From an uncultured Burkholderiales bacterium (GTDB lineage Bacteria > Pseudomonadota > Gammaproteobacteria > Burkholderiales > Burkholderiaceae_C): a DNA stretch of 8,059 nucleotides. The stretch spans positions 1-8,059 of the forward strand of contig CAJBLW010000317.1 in assembly GCA_903953985.1 (NCBI GenBank). The letters run 5' to 3'. Of the stretch, positions 6,345 through 8,059 are shown piece after piece. Every line of letters starts with the position of its first letter. Position 1 is the stretch's first letter. The notes under the pieces are model-generated. The model was not told the origin of the DNA, did no database searches, and was given only the letters and a program-made list of their open reading frames with translations. Both the position numbers and the translations under genes were made by a program.

Positions 6345-7061
6345 TTAATCCAAAGTCCGACCTTCGCCAACTTCCTCATGCGTCACACCATCGCGAATGT
6401 GATAAAGGCGTTGAAATGTTGGAATTATTTTTTCGTCATGTGTCACCACAATAATGGCTGTATTGGATTGTTTGGCCATGGCATTCAAAATTCGCATCAC
6501 GCCTAACGCCCTTTCGCTGTCCAAAGGCGCCGTGGGTTCGTCGGCCAAAATAACGGGTGGGCGATTGGCCAATGCTCTTGCAATAGAAACGCGCTGCTGC
6601 TCACCACCCGACAACTGCGAAGGCTCTGCTTTTGCGCGATGCACAACATCCAGGGAAGTTAACAACTCAAGAGCGCGCACTCGTGACTGTTCGTTTGAAG
6701 CGCCTGCCAACATAGGCAACAAGGCGACGTTGTCGGTGACATCCAAAAAAGGGATGAGATAAGGGGCTTGAAAAACAAATCCGATTCGATCTCTTCTCAA
6801 AGCGCGCAGATCTGGAATCTTCCAGCCATTGTCGTAGATGAGCTCATCACCCAGTGTCATTTTCCCAGAGCTCGGCTCAATGATGGCACCCAAACATTTC
6901 AGCAATGTACTTTTACCCGAGCCTGAGGGGCCTACAAGCCCTACAACTTCGCCTGGCGCTACGTACATGTTGACATTTTTCAAAGCTTCTACAGCCGTAT
7001 CACCTTGTCCGTAAACTTTCCGAAGATCTTCAATTTTGATTCCACCCATTGCGTTTGCCAT
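6345..7061 (-). CDS. ABC transporter ATP-binding protein, MacB/DevA (LolD-like) type
   Basis: A 238-residue ATPase subunit that would drive a FtsX/MacB-type permease, usually for export or extraction of envelope-associated molecules. Motifs are complete: Walker A GPSGSGKST (44-52), Q-loop FVFQAP (Gln98), signature LSGGEQQR (150-157), Walker B VILADE (170-175), D-loop LDSE and H-loop VVTHDE (His208). VYGQGDTAVEALKNV near the start and the YLIPFLDVTDNV segment are typical of the DevA/MacB group. The segment after Walker B reads PTAPLD where PTAALD is common. The start is taken as ATG 7061, ten bases after the stop of the permease fragment. A TTG at 7097 would overlap that fragment, and an ATG at 7049 is also possible. 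Its partner permease is truncated, so although the ATPase itself looks intact it probably has no working complex here. The coding sequence is more AT-rich than the thi and SDR genes. Confidence 0.9.
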   Translation of the reverse strand: MANAMGGIKIEDLRKVYGQGDTAVEALKNVNMYVAPGEVVGLVGPSGSGKSTLLKCLGAIIEPSSGKMTLGDELIYDNGWKIPDLRALRRDRIGFVFQAPYLIPFLDVTDNVALLPMLAGASNEQSRVRALELLTSLDVVHRAKAEPSQLSGGEQQRVSIARALANRPPVILADEPTAPLDSERALGVMRILNAMAKQSNTAIIVVTHDEKIIPTFQRLYHIRDGVTHEEVGEGRTLD

Positions 7062-7071
7062 CTCTGAGTTC

Positions 7072-7212
7072 TTATCCAATTGCTTGGGCTGGATCAACCC
7101 CTAATGCTGCTCGGATTGCCAAGGTACTGGCCAGTGAACAAATGAGCATGGTGAGCGCAAAACCCATCAAGGCATCTTCGGTCAATAACAAAACAAATTT
7201 AGGGAAAAATGG
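7072..7212 (-). pseudogene. C-terminal stub of a FtsX/DevC-type ABC permease
   Basis: The last ~46 codons of a permease read leftward into the ATPase gene: a hydrophobic segment DALMGFALTMLICSLASTLAIRAAL ending in GVDPAQAIG and a TAA at 7074-7072. This is the usual ending of DevC/MacB-like permeases (final membrane helix, then a short tail with DPA...). The order permease then ATPase, ten bases apart, is that of devBCA-type operons. Beyond about 7212 the minus-strand frame stays open, but its translation is the antisense of the LysR gene, so homology stops there. The periplasmic domain and at least three helices are missing. It has no start of its own. Confidence 0.75.
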
Positions 7213-7221
7213 CGCCCAAAC

Positions 7222-8022
7222 ACCACCCGGTCCCTTCAACTGACACCTGCGGGCGTCGTGTTTTTCAGGGATGCGCAGCGGGTGCTGGACATGAACAAGC
7301 GCTTGCAGCACAACACACGCCAGTGGGCGAATGGCCAACATGGCAGTATCAGCGTGCTCAGCATCCCCTCTGTCGCGCATCTGCTGCTTCCGATGGTGGT
7401 GAAATCGTATGGCGACTTGCATCCAGAGGTCGAGATTCAAGTGCATGACCATGCCGACCCCCAACTGCGCTTGTTGATGCAATCGGGTGAAGGTGATTTC
7501 GCTATTTTCTCGAATGCTCAAAAAGGCGACAGCTTCAAGAACTTGCCCATCCTGAAAGACCGTTTGCGGTGGGTCGGCTCCAGCTCAGCCCCGTTGGCAC
7601 AAAAACCACACATTCGTTTAAAAGATTTGCAGCGTCAACAGTTCATCGTGATGCGTCGTGGGGCTATCAGAGACATGGTCAACCCGCTGCTCGACAAGAT
7701 TCAAAGTCCTGTGCCGTTGATCGAAGTCGATCAGCAATCCACCTTGGTGGGCATGATCGCAGCAGGTTTGGGGATGACGTTTTTACCCAGCTTGAGTTGT
7801 CAGTCTTCGACCCATACCCAAACCACACACAGGGCATTGGATTTTGGCGATTTTCATCGCGCCATTCAAATCTCGCGCTCCACTGCGCGTGATCTGATGC
7901 CCTGTACCCGTGCGTTTCTTCGCTTGTTTATTTCAAAATTGCAAGCTGGCCATTTCCAATTTCAAGAGGGTGTGGAGTTGCTTCCCTTGAGAGACCCTGA
8001 AATTGATCAATTTTTGACTTAA
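7222..8022 (+). pseudogene. LysR-family regulator lacking its DNA-binding domain (5'-truncated)
   Basis: LysR-type transcription regulators have an N-terminal winged helix-turn-helix of about 60 residues, a linker helix and a C-terminal effector-binding domain. Here similarity begins at TTRSLQLTPAG (from 7222), the very end of the helix-turn-helix domain. It runs through the linker helix FFRDAQRVLDMNKRLQ and the complete effector domain: HGSISVLSIPSVAHLLLP, GEGDFAIFS, LQRQQFIVMRRG, and VGMIAAGLGMTFLPSL near the end. In the same frame a TAA lies at 7186-7188, and nothing resembling the missing helix-turn-helix precedes it. An open frame of 254 codons exists from GTG at 7258, or from ATG at 7291, but neither has a clear ribosome binding site. 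Without the DNA-binding part it cannot act as a normal regulator. The last residues (about 30 after the effector domain) extend a little beyond typical members. Confidence 0.85.
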
Positions 8023-8042
8023 TTGGCCCGATCGCAAAAATC

Positions 8043-8059
8043 AAAAAGCCCGGAAGAGA
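8043..8059. terminator. Possible left half of a rho-independent terminator, cut by window end
   Basis: AAAAAGCCCGG followed by AAGAGA, 20 bases after the LysR stop, is the usual left arm of a bidirectional terminator (A-run, GC-rich arm, loop). The right arm, expected to read CCGGGCTTTTT, would lie just outside the window, so this is a guess from half a structure. Confidence 0.3.

Noticed and set aside
7072..7521. Minus-strand ORF of 149 codons as one protein
   Set aside because: Only its last ~46 codons look like protein (the permease stub); the rest is antisense to the LysR effector domain.

Overview
The window looks like chromosomal DNA from a betaproteobacterium, most likely Burkholderiales and perhaps Comamonadaceae. 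The basis is GC-rich coding, AAAGG/AGGAG-type ribosome binding sites, a Bug-family (tripartite tricarboxylate transporter) binding protein, and an lpd remnant whose surviving residues match the betaproteobacterial-style dihydrolipoamide dehydrogenase I remember. The assignment is inference; no rRNA, tRNA or marker gene is present.

Left part (1-2200, minus strand): a thiamine uptake operon read leftward. A TPP riboswitch (2078-2167) with a good -10 box just upstream leads into thiB (851-1993, periplasmic thiamine/TPP-binding protein), followed 19 bp later by thiP (permease, cut by the window edge at base 1). thiQ, the ATPase, would be expected beyond the edge but is not seen.

Middle part (2402-6018, plus strand): four genes in one direction. 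They are a class II aldolase/adducin-fold protein, a probable Fe(II)/2-oxoglutarate oxygenase, a Bug-type solute-binding protein with its own strong ribosome binding site, and an SDR dehydrogenase whose TTG start overlaps the stop of the Bug gene. The last two are almost certainly co-translated. Together they suggest uptake and oxidation of a small carboxylate or hydroxy acid, but the substrate cannot be read from the sequence. Whether the first pair and the second pair form one operon is open, because 130 bp separate them.

Right part (6019-8059): a patchwork of damaged genes, visibly more AT-rich in places. A decayed remnant of lpdA (minus strand, with in-frame stops and an internal deletion) lies between the SDR gene and an apparently intact MacB/DevA-type ABC ATPase (6345-7061, minus). 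The ATPase's partner permease survives only as its last ~46 codons (7072-7212). It is abruptly joined to a LysR-family regulator of opposite direction that has lost its DNA-binding domain (7222-8022). Both genes at this junction lack their 5' ends, so it is a rearrangement or deletion scar, or an assembly chimera.

I found no CRISPR array, transposase, tRNA, or convincing new molecular system. The most notable items are the gene-decay zone on the right and the aldolase-oxygenase pair of unknown substrate.
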